Source of the DNA: DATKHF01 sp035510355
Lineage (GTDB): Bacteria > Patescibacteriota > Saccharimonadia > Saccharimonadales > UBA4665
Assembly (NCBI GenBank): GCA_035510355.1
Contig: DATKHF010000016.1
Span: forward strand, 1 to 49,575
Reading direction: 5' to 3'
Length of the DNA stretch: 49,575 nt
Shown here: positions 31,264-38,877 of the stretch, piece after piece
Numbering within the stretch: position 1 is the first letter of the stretch
Layout of the letters: each line of letters opens with the position of its first letter
Translations under genes and position numbers: made by a program
Notes under the pieces: model-generated
What the model was told of the DNA's origin: nothing
Seen by the model: only the letters and a program-made list of their open reading frames with translations
The model's database searches: none

Positions 31264-32379
31264 TTAGCGCAAGTTGGGAACAAAAATTGTAAAGACTGAG
31301 CCTTTATTAAGCTCGCTCTGGATATGTATGGCAGCTTTAATAAGGGTGGCCAACTTTCTGGTGATGTACAACCCGAGCCCAGTTCCTTTAGTTTCCTTGG
31401 TCCGATAGTCCTCACTGCGAAAAAACTTATTAAAAATATTTTGCTGATCAGTTTTACTGATACCGATTCCCGTATCGCTAACCCAGAATTCAACGCCCCC
31501 TGGTTGTTGGCGAGCTCCAACGGTTACGGCGCCGGTTTGAGTGTACTTGAGAGAGTTTGTCACGAAGTTTTGGAGGATCTCACGAACATATAGTTCACTA
31601 GACTGGAGCAGTTCAAGGCGTGGGTCTATCTCGGCTTTAAGTTCTAGGCCTTTACTTTTAGCCTCTGACCGGTAACTGTTCACAAGATTTTGGACGATAT
31701 CATGTGCATTTATCGCACTAATTTCAAAGGTTAATTTAGCTCGTTCAGCACGTGACAACGTCGCTAGATCGTTTATCATGTCGGCCAAAAAAAGAATTTG
31801 TCGGTGAGCTTCCTCAAGAGCGGGCTTGAGCTTTTCGATGTCACCGGTTTTATTAGCAACAAATTGAGCATTACTAATATTTCCCTCAGCTATAGTAATT
31901 GGAGTACGAAGTTCATGACTAACGACGCTAATAAATTCATCACGTTCTTCTTCGAGTGACTTTTCACGGGTAATATCACGCATAACCAGGACATAACCCT
32001 GTTGGCCTACTTGCCCATAGCCTAGGTGGACCGGGGCAATGCTGAGATACAAATTGGCACTACTATTATCGGTATAATGTAATAAATAGTTGCGGGTCGA
32101 GGTTGGAATCTTTGTACTCGTAACGAGTGACTCTATATCAACCGGCTCGTTATCCTTATTATAGATTTTAAGTACCTTATGTAGTGGTTGAGTCTCTATA
32201 GCGGTGTTGATGTCAAGAATATTAAGTGTGGCTGCATTATATAGAACTACTAGACAATTCTCATCAACAGCAATAACGCTGTCGCTCATGCTGTTAATTA
32301 AGCTAGCAAGGCGCTGGTGCTCAATATTAACTTTTGCAGGATCAACGTTGACGGGATTAGCAGTCTGTAGATCTGGCAT
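31264..32379 (-). CDS. PAS-domain sensor histidine kinase
   Basis: 371 aa, no transmembrane segment, so cytoplasmic. A PAS domain (about 20-138) includes Ile-Ala-Val-Asp-Glu-Asn-Cys and Val-Met-Arg-Asp-Ile-Thr-Arg-Glu-Lys. HisKA has the phospho-acceptor His155 in Ser-His-Glu-Leu-Arg-Thr-Pro. The HATPase domain has an N-box Asn-Phe-Val-Thr-Asn-Ser-Leu-Lys-Tyr-Thr, a G1 box Val-Ser-Asp-Thr-Gly-Ile-Gly-Ile and a G2 box Gly-Thr-Gly-Leu-Gly-Leu-Tyr. No response regulator is encoded nearby, so the partner is elsewhere. It ends just before the secE promoter. Confidence 0.9.
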   Translation of the reverse strand: MPDLQTANPVNVDPAKVNIEHQRLASLINSMSDSVIAVDENCLVVLYNAATLNILDINTAIETQPLHKVLKIYNKDNEPVDIESLVTSTKIPTSTRNYLLHYTDNSSANLYLSIAPVHLGYGQVGQQGYVLVMRDITREKSLEEERDEFISVVSHELRTPITIAEGNISNAQFVANKTGDIEKLKPALEEAHRQILFLADMINDLATLSRAERAKLTFEISAINAHDIVQNLVNSYRSEAKSKGLELKAEIDPRLELLQSSELYVREILQNFVTNSLKYTQTGAVTVGARQQPGGVEFWVSDTGIGISKTDQQNIFNKFFRSEDYRTKETKGTGLGLYITRKLATLIKAAIHIQSELNKGSVFTIFVPNLR

Positions 32380-32417
32380 GTCTCTATTATGCCATAAGCG
32401 TTATTAATTACAGACTT

Positions 32418-33116
32418 TTAAAAGGTGGGTAGGTGGAGTTGAATGTCCTTTCGCATTTTTTTAGCATCTGGCAAATACTGCTCAAATAGCCGCCAAAAAT
32501 CAGGCCCATGGCGTAAGACTTTCGTGTGTACGAGTTCATGAAGAAGTACATAATCAATGAGATGCCATGGTAACTGCATAAGATAAATATTAAGCGTAAT
32601 ACTGCCAACAGAGTTACAGCTGCCCCATCGGCTTTTGAGATGCCTAAGGTGAACATCTTTATACGTAAAGTCGTGTTGTCGAGCAAGCATCGCTACGCGC
32701 TGCGGTAACAGCTGTTCAGCTTCTTTCCGGAGCGCCCTCAGGCTGGCAGTTCGTACGGCTTTCTGTACAGCCGGGTCGTCCGGTTGTAGCTTTGATGGGA
32801 ACCGGACCATAACGTCGCTGTCAAGCAGCCGTGTGGTTATTTTGGTCGTGGAGCTGTCAGCTTGGAGAGAGAGATGGTGAGCCTTGCCGATAGCTTGACC
32901 ATTGACTGATACATTTTGAAGTTTAGCCTGACGACTGGTTAGCCATGCTGCTCTAGACTTAGCAAATTCCAAACCAGCGCGATATGGTACCCACATGGGC
33001 AAAGAAATTCGAATCTGACCATCATGTGACAGAGATAACGAGATTTTACGATTACCACGTCTTTTATAAAGCGTAACCTTACCTATCCCAGGCAATTCGG
33101 CGTGTTTTACAGCCAT
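32418..33116 (-). CDS. YgjP-like (DUF45/WLM, SprT-related) zinc metallopeptidase
   Basis: 232 aa. The metal motif is His193-Glu-Leu-Val-His197 followed by His203 as third ligand (His-Gly-Pro-Asp-Phe-Trp). The preceding Lys-Ser-Arg-Trp-Gly-Ser-Cys segment is the family hallmark (YgjP/UPF0758-like DUF45). Family members are metal-dependent peptidases, some linked to nucleic-acid-bound substrates; the precise role is unknown. It follows the P-loop kinase gene within a few bases, so the two are co-transcribed. Confidence 0.85.
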   Translation of the reverse strand: MAVKHAELPGIGKVTLYKRRGNRKISLSLSHDGQIRISLPMWVPYRAGLEFAKSRAAWLTSRQAKLQNVSVNGQAIGKAHHLSLQADSSTTKITTRLLDSDVMVRFPSKLQPDDPAVQKAVRTASLRALRKEAEQLLPQRVAMLARQHDFTYKDVHLRHLKSRWGSCNSVGSITLNIYLMQLPWHLIDYVLLHELVHTKVLRHGPDFWRLFEQYLPDAKKMRKDIQLHLPTF

Positions 33117-33120
33117 GTAC

Positions 33121-33783
33121 TTAGCGAATAACGATATTGCGACGGTCTAGATCTACTCGACCAGCCGTAGGGTTAGGTACATGATTGACGAGTCCAGGCA
33201 TCACAAGCTTAGCGGTTGGCTCTTCAGGGTTAACAATACCCTTGACTCGTAACTTCTTAATTACACTAAGTTGCTGGGTTTTATGAGAATGCTTACCACT
33301 AATAACGACGTAGTTTTCCTCTCTGAGAGGATTTTGCATATGCTTTGTAAGATTATCGAAGGTTGTACGGTCAAGTGGCATAGCATATTTATCATCAGTT
33401 TTGCGACGATCGCGTTGAGCGACACGCATAAAAGCGCTTTCAACGTCAATTTGTAGCCACACTAAAAGAGACTCACCGCCAGCCTTACGGGCCATGTCAC
33501 GGAGCGCTCGACGCTGACCAACACGCATGGCATTAGTGTCATAAATGACTGATACGCCGGCATTTAGAAACTGCTCGGTCATATAGTTCGTGAGTTGCAT
33601 TACAACAGTGTTTTCTTGTTTATCGTAGCGTGGTTGCTCAAAAAGTTCGTGGCGAATACGATCTCCCTGAACATGTGCTAGCTGCATATGCTCGCTCAAC
33701 TGTCGCGCAAAGAAGGTTTTACCCGCACCGGGGAAACCATAGAGCATAACAAGTAATGGTTTTGTGGGTACAATTTTGTCCAT
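33121..33783 (-). CDS. P-loop kinase of AAA_33/zeta-like family
   Basis: 220 aa. Walker A Gly-Phe-Pro-Gly-Ala-Gly-Lys-Thr-Phe (residues 15-23), then Val-Gln-Gly-Asp-Arg-Ile-Arg (the zeta-like Asp), Val-Ile-Tyr-Asp-Thr-Asn-Ala as Walker B and Arg-Val-Ala-Gln-Arg-Asp-Arg-Arg as lid. Such proteins phosphorylate small molecules, nucleosides or RNA ends. The C-terminal 50 residues end in Val-Asp-Leu-Asp-Arg-Arg-Asn-Ile-Val-Ile and are unlike known kinases. It is likely co-transcribed with the metallopeptidase gene that follows 4 nt later. Substrate unknown. Confidence 0.75.
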   Translation of the reverse strand: MDKIVPTKPLLVMLYGFPGAGKTFFARQLSEHMQLAHVQGDRIRHELFEQPRYDKQENTVVMQLTNYMTEQFLNAGVSVIYDTNAMRVGQRRALRDMARKAGGESLLVWLQIDVESAFMRVAQRDRRKTDDKYAMPLDRTTFDNLTKHMQNPLREENYVVISGKHSHKTQQLSVIKKLRVKGIVNPEEPTAKLVMPGLVNHVPNPTAGRVDLDRRNIVIR

Positions 33784-33901
33784 GTCTCCTTATAGGTATA
33801 TCAGATTTCGTATTCTCTGCCAAGACCCTCTAGATGACTTTTTAGATTAACTCCAGTATGATAATGATGTTCTCAAGTTGGCACCACACGGCGCTCACTA
33901 C

Positions 33902-33976
33902 AGGGGCATAGTACAATGGTTAGTATAAAGGTCTCCAAAACCTTAGATCGTGGTTCGATTCCACGTGCCCCTGCCA
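33902..33976 (+). tRNA. tRNA-Trp (CCA)
   Basis: Acceptor AGGGGCA pairs with TGCCCCT, followed by discriminator G and an encoded CCA. The anticodon arm is AAGGT / ACCTT with loop CTCCAAA, anticodon CCA (33935-33937), and the T-loop is GTTCGATTC. A TGATAAT extended -10 element lies about 37 nt upstream. Its 3' end points right, straight into the repeat-separated array; the first repeat starts within about 15 nt. Confidence 0.95.
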
Positions 33977-33992
33977 CGTTTTTTCAGAATGA

Positions 33993-34030
33993 GTTCGAGT
34001 CCCTCCTGGCCCTCCAATATGGTTATGCTT
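33993..34030 (+). repeat. Right array repeat 1: tRNA 3'-end fragment with canonical geometry
   Basis: GTTCGAGTC (T-loop), CCTC (half T-stem), CTGGCCC (7-nt acceptor strand), T, CCA (34014-34016), with exact tRNA spacing. Then follows the right arm ATATGGTTATGCTT shared with copies 4, 6, 9, 11 and 14. It lies 16 nt after tRNA-Trp and in the same direction. Confidence 0.8.
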
Positions 34031-34058
34031 AACTCCTTAGGAATAGGGAGTTTTACGT
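34031..34058 (+). terminator. Possible terminator after tRNA-Trp and repeat 1
   Basis: AACTCC (34031-34036) and GGAGTT (34047-34052) form a 6-bp stem followed by a broken T-run. It could end the tRNA-Trp transcript before the HAD gene, which has its own TATAGT box 7 nt before its ATG. Confidence 0.4.
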
Positions 34059-34075
34059 TTGATATAGTTATTAGC

Positions 34076-34702
34076 ATGATAAAGGCGATTATTTTTGATG
34101 TTGACGGAGTACTTGTAGACTCCCAAAACTCTAATGTCGCCTTCTTCCAGAAGTTACTTTCTAAATTTGGTTACACAGATGTAACTAGAGAACATGTACT
34201 TGAATGCTTTCATTTACCAATGCTTCAGACAATAGAAAAGCTAACAGGCTTGAAGGACCCATCTGAAATTCAACGCATCTTTGATCTAGGTTCAAGCGAT
34301 ATGAGCCTTAGGGATAGTTCTCTACTGGATTTTCCTGAAAAACTAGAAGAGTCACTAGAACACCTACATAAGAAATATAAATTAGCTATAGTAACTGGTC
34401 GAATAAGAAATGGGGTTGATAGTATCTTTTCTGAAAGAGCTATTGGACACCTCTTCAGTGAAGTTGTTGCTTACGAAGATTATTCAAACCCTAAGCCTCA
34501 TCCAGAACCTCTACTTGTAGCGGCTCAAAAACTCGGAATCAAGCCACGAGAGGCAGTCTATGTTGGTGACAGCCCGAGTGATATTGCTTCAGCCAAAGCG
34601 GCCAATATGAAAAGTATTTACTTATCTCCAGAGGCACATATTGACGCCACTGGCAATGTGGTTGAATTTAAGAATTTGTTAGAGGCTATTGAGCAACTTT
34701 AG
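34076..34702 (+). CDS. HAD-superfamily hydrolase (phosphoglycolate phosphatase-like)
   Basis: 208 aa from ATG 34076, chosen because TATAGT lies 7 nt upstream and because the frame further up would run through the repeat and tRNA. Motif I is Ile-Ile-Phe-Asp-Val-Asp-Gly-Val-Leu-Val-Asp-Ser, motif II Ile-Val-Thr-Gly-Arg, and motif III/IV Tyr-Val-Gly-Asp-Ser-Pro-Ser-Asp with a Lys-Pro-His-Pro segment. It is a subfamily I HAD phosphatase with an all-helical cap, like Gph/PGMB enzymes. The substrate is unknown. It is the first gene of the tRNA-Trp array and overlaps the following gene tail-to-tail by 17 bp. Confidence 0.85.
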   Translation: MIKAIIFDVDGVLVDSQNSNVAFFQKLLSKFGYTDVTREHVLECFHLPMLQTIEKLTGLKDPSEIQRIFDLGSSDMSLRDSSLLDFPEKLEESLEHLHKKYKLAIVTGRIRNGVDSIFSERAIGHLFSEVVAYEDYSNPKPHPEPLLVAAQKLGIKPREAVYVGDSPSDIASAKAANMKSIYLSPEAHIDATGNVVEFKNLLEAIEQL

Positions 34703-35279
34703 TCTCTATAAGAGCTTGTCTCCTGGTGGTTATTACTAACGCTATGATAGAGCAATTAACAACTGTTACGATAGGTAGCGCCAATGCTACGAACGAATAA
34801 CTAGATAGGCTAAGAATAGTCAAAGCCCCAGCAACTGCGCCTATAGCGAATCCTTCCCAAGTTTCTTCATGCGGTTTTATCCATGCGTGTCTCCAAGTTG
34901 GTAGCGCAGCAATCACAATGACCAACAAGGAAAGAGCCACGGCTGTTGAGGGATTGCCTGTAACTCTCCACAGTATCAGCCCGATTACTGCCAATGCCTG
35001 ACAAACAATGTCGAAAGCAGTGTATTTTTTCACGCCTTTCTTTATGCTCATAGCAACTATGACAATGTCAGTAAGCACAATTGCACCACTGAGTATTGCC
35101 GTGTGGTAGGCATGTTCACTAATTGCTGCTGCTGTACTGATGCCCACTACCGTCATCCAAGTAACCCAAGTAACAAGATTTGGATGGGTTTTGTTTTTGG
35201 CTATATCAATTACATAGGGCAAACAACTAAGGACGGTTAAAATACCTGCGACTGCAATTAGAATATTTTTAGCTTCCAT
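34686..35279 (-). CDS. PQ-loop-like multi-pass membrane protein
   Basis: 197 aa with about seven hydrophobic helices. Two related segments, Leu-Pro-Tyr-Val-Ile-Asp-Ile-Ala-Lys-Asn-Lys-Thr-His-Pro-Asn and Leu-Pro-Thr-Trp-Arg-His-Ala-Trp, resemble the Pro-Gln loops of PQ-loop/SWEET-type transporters, although the Gln is replaced. A transporter or sensor role is possible; no firm family. It is on the opposite strand to both neighbours within one repeat-bounded unit. Confidence 0.55.
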   Translation of the reverse strand: MEAKNILIAVAGILTVLSCLPYVIDIAKNKTHPNLVTWVTWMTVVGISTAAAISEHAYHTAILSGAIVLTDIVIVAMSIKKGVKKYTAFDIVCQALAVIGLILWRVTGNPSTAVALSLLVIVIAALPTWRHAWIKPHEETWEGFAIGAVAGALTILSLSSYSFVALALPIVTVVNCSIIALVITTRRQALIETKVAQ

Positions 35280-35329
35280 GTTGATTTTAATATACCAGAT
35301 CAGTGTTCATGTTTTGGTATTATGGACAT

Positions 35330-35833
35330 ATGAGTATCGTAATTGTCGATAAATATGATAAACCGATAGGCTTAAAGACCTATGAGGAACTAGAGTATCA
35401 AGATATTTACCAAGTATCTGCTCTTTGGCTTACAGACATTAGGTCTAGTGATATATTGCTAGCGCAGCGTAAATGGACAAAAACTAACGACCCAGGTAAA
35501 TGGGCTGCAGCAGTAGCTGGAACTGTTGACCAGGATGAAGATTATCAAATAAACATAGTTAAAGAGATAGAAGAAGAGATAGGACTCAAAAACTTAGAAC
35601 TCAAAGTTGGTCCAAAGCAGTTTACTGATGATGGTAGCCATAAATACTTTGTTCAGTGGTTCTTGGCTAAAGTAGATAAAGAAAGTACAAGGATAACTAT
35701 CCAAGAAGAAGAAGTTGAAGCAGTCGATTGGGTGCCAGAAAATAAACTAATCCAAGATGCTAGAACTAATCCTGGTAAATATGCCCCTAATTTTATTGAT
35801 AGCCTTAAGTTGCTTGGCTATAAAGCTTCCTAG
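35330..35833 (+). CDS. Nudix hydrolase, IPP-isomerase-like
   Basis: 167 aa from ATG 35330, which has TATTAT 6 nt upstream (leaderless). The Nudix box is Gly-Thr-Val-Asp-Gln-Asp-Glu ... Lys-Glu-Ile-Glu-Glu-Glu-Ile-Gly-Leu. The N-terminal Val-Asp-Lys-Tyr-Asp-Lys-Pro-Ile-Gly segment and an Ala-Gln-Arg-Lys-Trp-Thr-Lys stretch resemble the IPP-isomerase/YfcD branch. It hydrolyses or isomerises nucleoside- or prenyl-diphosphate-like substrates; the substrate is not defined. Confidence 0.8.
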   Translation: MSIVIVDKYDKPIGLKTYEELEYQDIYQVSALWLTDIRSSDILLAQRKWTKTNDPGKWAAAVAGTVDQDEDYQINIVKEIEEEIGLKNLELKVGPKQFTDDGSHKYFVQWFLAKVDKESTRITIQEEEVEAVDWVPENKLIQDARTNPGKYAPNFIDSLKLLGYKAS

Positions 35834-35843
35834 CAGATTTTAT

Positions 35844-36656
35844 TTAATCAATTTGCTCAACTACTTTAGTTGGTTTATTTACAATTAGTAGTATGTACGT
35901 ATAGGTCAACGATCCAATTATACCGAGCAAAAAGGCTAGATAAGTTGGTACATGTGTCAGCGTAGTGTGCAATATAACAACAAACACCACCGCACTAACG
36001 TAACTAAGTGGTAAACGCTTTACGAAACCCTCAGTAAAAGCAGAACCTTGAGATTTATAAAGTAAATAAAGGGAAATAGATGCAATAGCAGGGGCAGTAC
36101 TAACTACACCTCCCCATAACGACCCCAGTAGTCTAGTGGCCAAGACAGCAGAGGCTACTACGCCCCCTGCTACTAGAAAACGAACAGCATAAGTGCTGTT
36201 AGGTAAGTTTAGTTTTTTGGGTTTAGCTGAACGCAGGTTTCTAAATAGATACTTTGCGATAACAACTCCAACAAGAAAAACCAGCACGGTAACCAGAAGG
36301 TTAGCATTAGCAAAAACGAAACGCACAATTACGGCAGCCACTAACCAGGCCATCGTTGCTATTAGTGTTGCACCCAGTTGTTTGTTACGAATGTTCATGT
36401 ATCGAGCTGCTTGGGTAAATACAAACGTATACAATAGACCAACCAAAATAATGACTGGGATAATGACGCTAGATGCTCGTGCAGTGCTTGAACCCTCAGT
36501 AAAACAGATAAAGATGAGGCTTAAAGATATAGTAGTGGGGATTCCAGCAATAGCGCCTCCTATATGCGAACCCAGACGTTCTGATGTCCAGACAACTGCT
36601 GACACAGCCAGACCACCGACTATAAAGGAGAGTAAAACTTTTAGCGCAAAGTCCAT
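35844..36656 (-). CDS. Multi-pass membrane protein of unknown family
   Basis: 270 aa, eight or nine hydrophobic helices evenly spread, very short loops. The start has Gly-Gly-Leu-Ala-Val-Ser-Ala-Val-Val and Gly-Gly-Ala-Ile-Ala-Gly-Ile-Pro-Thr-Thr, and a second related stretch appears in the middle (Gly-Gly-Val-Val-Ser-Thr-Ala-Pro-Ala-Ile-Ala), suggesting an internal duplication of four or five helices as in small transporters. No named family is recognised. It ends 11 nt from the Nudix gene (convergent). Confidence 0.6.
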   Translation of the reverse strand: MDFALKVLLSFIVGGLAVSAVVWTSERLGSHIGGAIAGIPTTISLSLIFICFTEGSSTARASSVIIPVIILVGLLYTFVFTQAARYMNIRNKQLGATLIATMAWLVAAVIVRFVFANANLLVTVLVFLVGVVIAKYLFRNLRSAKPKKLNLPNSTYAVRFLVAGGVVASAVLATRLLGSLWGGVVSTAPAIASISLYLLYKSQGSAFTEGFVKRLPLSYVSAVVFVVILHTTLTHVPTYLAFLLGIIGSLTYTYILLIVNKPTKVVEQID

Positions 36657-36704
36657 TATATGAGTATCTCATAAAACTAGTCTGTTATACGCATGCTAAG
36701 TCTG

Positions 36705-36740
36705 GTGGATATAACAAGTACTATGGACCTCCACTAATGT
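36705..36740 (+). repeat. Right array repeat 2
   Basis: Left arm GGATATAACA, core TGGACCTCCA with CCA at 36731-36733. The right arm is degenerate. It separates the four-gene HAD-to-membrane unit from a 111-aa gene. Confidence 0.6.
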
Positions 36741-37076
36741 CTACGGTTTTCTTAGATTCGTTATATCTATAACTACATTTCCTGCACTGAATATAGTGTT
36801 ACCAATTTCCCTAGCGGCATCTCCTAGCTTTTCTAGGTATTCATCCCAATCATCAACATGTTCACTGATATTTGGATCAGTGATAATTACCGCCTCACTG
36901 TAGGTCGCTCCATCACCCTGTACCCCTCTTACATAACAGCCTATTCCTTCTGCTTCAATTTCGTTGCCTAAACAATCTTTGGCAATTTTAGCAGCCTCAG
37001 CTTCGTCTTCTTCAGAAAGAGGCGGTTTCCATCCAGGCATATGTGTAAGTTCTTCGCCAAAGGGATGTTTACTCAT
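36741..37076 (-). CDS. Hypothetical protein (111 aa)
   Basis: 111 aa, acidic, soluble. Glu/Asp-rich first half, then Asp-Pro-Asn-Ile-Ser-Glu-His-Val-Asp-Asp-Trp-Asp-Glu-Tyr-Leu-Glu-Lys. No family recognised. TATAAT lies 5 nt before the ATG, so it is probably leaderless. The stop falls at the edge of repeat 2. Single-gene unit between repeats 2 and 3. Confidence 0.6.
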   Translation of the reverse strand: MSKHPFGEELTHMPGWKPPLSEEDEAEAAKIAKDCLGNEIEAEGIGCYVRGVQGDGATYSEAVIITDPNISEHVDDWDEYLEKLGDAAREIGNTIFSAGNVVIDITNLRKP

Positions 37077-37099
37077 AGTTTATTATAACATTTAGTTTG

Positions 37100-37140
37100 T
37101 TAGATATAACCATCACCGTGGCCCTCCAAAGCATAAGGGT
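37100..37140 (+). repeat. Right array repeat 3
   Basis: Left arm TAGATATAACCATCACC, core GTGGCCCTCCA (CCA at 37126-37128), right arm AAGCATAAGGGTTTTT. This right arm is the inverted-type arm (AGCATAAG rather than GGTTATGCTT). Confidence 0.75.
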
Positions 37141-37142
37141 TT

Positions 37143-37640
37143 TTACTGTTTTAACGTAGCAGCTACCCTACCCAAAGCTTCAGGAATTGCCTCCAAGCTA
37201 TCAACGAATTCACCGCCAGTCAACATAAAGGGTGGTAGAGCCATACCGTTAAGGTTGTTGTCTGTTTCTCCAGCACGTCTATAGTCTTGCCTATAAGCAA
37301 CTACAGGAAAGTCTTTAAAACCAGTATCATGCAAGGCAAAACCATAACCCAGCTCAGCGCCCACACCAAAATCTGGAGGCTCACCCACTAAAATAGCTAG
37401 GGCCATATCTGCCTCATCTCTCATAACCCTATATAGTCGCACGGCCATTAAACACCACAGCGCTTGCCTCTGGTCTCCAGTTGCTTCCATAATTCTTGGT
37501 ATGTATTCATTGCCAGCTATAAAAAATGGGTTGATCGGCTCGACCACTGGACTTATTGAATCTAGAAGGTCCTCATATGGATCTCTGGTTAACTCAGTAA
37601 AACCTAACGGACTCTGGACGTAACACTTTGGTTTGCTCAT
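37143..37640 (-). CDS. Nucleoside 2-deoxyribosyltransferase-like protein
   Basis: 165 aa. It matches the nucleoside 2-deoxyribosyltransferase fold: an early Tyr-Val-Gln-Ser-Pro-Leu-Gly-Phe strand, a Val-Glu-Pro-Ile-Asn-Pro stretch, and the hallmark Ala-Asp-Met-Ala-Leu-Ala-Ile-Leu-Val-Gly-Glu-Pro-Pro-Asp-Phe-Gly-Val-Gly-Ala-Glu with Leu-Gly-Tyr. Glu in Ala-Glu-Leu-Gly-Tyr is the family nucleophile. Such enzymes swap bases on deoxyribonucleosides (salvage) or act on related N-glycosides. The gene is alone between repeats 3 and 4. Confidence 0.7.
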   Translation of the reverse strand: MSKPKCYVQSPLGFTELTRDPYEDLLDSISPVVEPINPFFIAGNEYIPRIMEATGDQRQALWCLMAVRLYRVMRDEADMALAILVGEPPDFGVGAELGYGFALHDTGFKDFPVVAYRQDYRRAGETDNNLNGMALPPFMLTGGEFVDSLEAIPEALGRVAATLKQ

Positions 37641-37697
37641 ATAAAACCAGATTAGTACCCAATCTTAAACTAAGCAAGCAGCAGCATCTTGAAGGAT

Positions 37698-37743
37698 AGT
37701 AGAAATAGCTATCACGGTGGACCTCCAATACGGTTATGCTTTT
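37698..37743 (+). repeat. Right array repeat 4
   Basis: Left arm GTAGAAATAGCTATCACGG, core TGGACCTCCA (CCA at 37725-37727), right arm ATACGGTTATGCTT. A full-length member. Confidence 0.8.
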
Positions 37744-37770
37744 TAGGACTATTAGGTGTAAAATAAATGT

Positions 37771-38061
37771 ATGGTAAATGGCAGATTTGAAATACCAGCT
37801 GAATGGGGTGACCCAATAGCTGACCTGAGGGAACAATGTAAGCAATATGATGGAATTGAAGATGATGAAGACCGAATGATTAGAGAAGGTCAAGCTTTGT
37901 ATGAGGCTATGTCATCTGAAGAACGTGCAAAATTTGACCGTCCTTTTGATGAATTATTTCAGAGAATGCAAGAACCTGGAGCAATGGAGGCAGTTGATCG
38001 GGCTTTTAGACGCAGCTCTAAAGACACGGTTAACCCACCCACTGCGCCATTAGCTGAGTAG
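37771..38061 (+). CDS. Hypothetical acidic protein (96 aa)
   Basis: 96 aa, Glu/Asp-rich, mostly helical, no membrane segment. The core Arg-Glu-Gly-Gln-Ala-Leu-Tyr-Glu-Ala-Met-Ser-Ser-Glu-Glu-Arg-Ala-Lys-Phe-Asp is helical. No family recognised. TAAAAT sits 6 nt before the ATG. The TAG stop is part of the left arm of repeat 5, so the gene ends exactly at the repeat. Confidence 0.6.
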   Translation: MVNGRFEIPAEWGDPIADLREQCKQYDGIEDDEDRMIREGQALYEAMSSEERAKFDRPFDELFQRMQEPGAMEAVDRAFRRSSKDTVNPPTAPLAE

Positions 38062-38090
38062 ATATAGCAATCACGGTGGACCTCCAAAAA
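38058..38090 (+). repeat. Right array repeat 5
   Basis: Left arm GTAGATATAGCAATCACGG, core TGGACCTCCA (CCA at 38084-38086), no conserved right arm. Its first bases form the stop codon of the 96-aa gene. Confidence 0.75.
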
Positions 38091-38095
38091 TTAAC

Positions 38096-38485
38096 TTATA
38101 TCGTACCGAGCATTAGATCTGGTACACTGGCAAAGTCATCATCTAGAGTCAGAAGCTCGTTGTCTAATTCTAGCGTTATTGCGGCAATCCACATATCATT
38201 TGAACCAATTGGTTTACCCTTTTCTCGTAGTTTAAGGTAAATTTGTGAATATATTACTGTGGTTTTGTCTGTTATCGTTTGTACATATACGTTTGTGCTA
38301 TCAAGAAACCTTTGTAAAAGCTCTTCGTTTTCTTTGTGCTTACTGCCAGCAGCAAAACCAGCCCGCAACTCACCCACTACGATAATGGGCACAATAATAT
38401 CGTTGTCTGAGCTAAACCATGCTCTCAGCCTTTTATCTCCACGATTAAAGGCGGAGTATGCACTAGTATCCAATGTGAACGACAT
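38096..38485 (-). CDS. PIN-domain toxin (VapC-like)
   Basis: 129 aa. Start Phe-Thr-Leu-Asp-Thr-Ser-Ala-Tyr, then Pro-Ile-Ile-Val-Val-Gly-Glu-Leu-Arg-Ala-Gly (acidic 2), Gly-Ser-Asn-Asp-Met-Trp-Ile-Ala-Ala (acidic 3) and a C-terminal Leu-Thr-Leu-Asp-Asp-Asp-Phe. These are the four-acid PIN site of VapC/FitB toxins, ribonucleases that cut tRNA or rRNA. It lies 3 nt after its antitoxin gene and ends at repeat 5. Confidence 0.85.
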   Translation of the reverse strand: MSFTLDTSAYSAFNRGDKRLRAWFSSDNDIIVPIIVVGELRAGFAAGSKHKENEELLQRFLDSTNVYVQTITDKTTVIYSQIYLKLREKGKPIGSNDMWIAAITLELDNELLTLDDDFASVPDLMLGTI

Positions 38486-38488
38486 AAC

Positions 38489-38740
38489 TTATCCCCAAAG
38501 CTTCTTATCTATTTTTGAGATATCTTTTATAGCTTCGTCAAAAGAATCATCAAGAGTATTCTTGTTATATAAGAAGTCGAAGTTATCATCCTTAGCTATT
38601 TCTGTCGTACCAAAAGTTTGTAAAGACAAAAGATCTACAACTGTCTGATTAAACGATCTTCCAGATTGTTTTGAGCGTTTTCTAATGACCTTGTCAACAG
38701 GCTCAGGTATATTTCTAATTGTATATTGGATTTTACTCAT
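38489..38740 (-). CDS. RHH-type antitoxin (FitA/VapB-like)
   Basis: 83 aa. Beta-strand Ile-Gln-Tyr-Thr-Ile-Arg-Asn-Ile-Pro then helix Val-Asp-Lys-Val-Ile-Arg-Lys-Arg and Ser-Gly-Arg-Ser-Phe-Asn-Gln-Thr-Val-Val, the FitA-like RHH pattern; the acidic C-terminal part would wrap the toxin. A perfect promoter (TTGACA, 17 nt, TACAAT) ends 6 nt before the ATG, and a GTATACAT / ATGCATAC dyad overlapping it is a likely operator, so leaderless autoregulated expression is expected. Two-gene unit between repeats 5 and 6. Confidence 0.82.
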   Translation of the reverse strand: MSKIQYTIRNIPEPVDKVIRKRSKQSGRSFNQTVVDLLSLQTFGTTEIAKDDNFDFLYNKNTLDDSFDEAIKDISKIDKKLWG

Positions 38741-38775
38741 GTATACATTGTATTCTATGCATACGTGTATGTCAA
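38741..38775 (-). promoter_or_regulatory. Promoter and operator of the array TA module
   Basis: TTGACA (38775-38770), a 17-nt spacer, TACAAT (38752-38747), then ATG 6 nt later. The dyad GTATaCAT ... ATGcATAC (38741-38764) overlaps the -10 box and is a likely antitoxin-binding operator. Confidence 0.7.
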
Positions 38776-38877
38776 GAGCTTTTTTTACCGCTAAATCAGA
38801 TATACGTCCTTATCAATAAAGACTATGCCTAAACTTTTCAGCTTATCGCACATTAGGAGTAAATCAGGGTATAGGAG

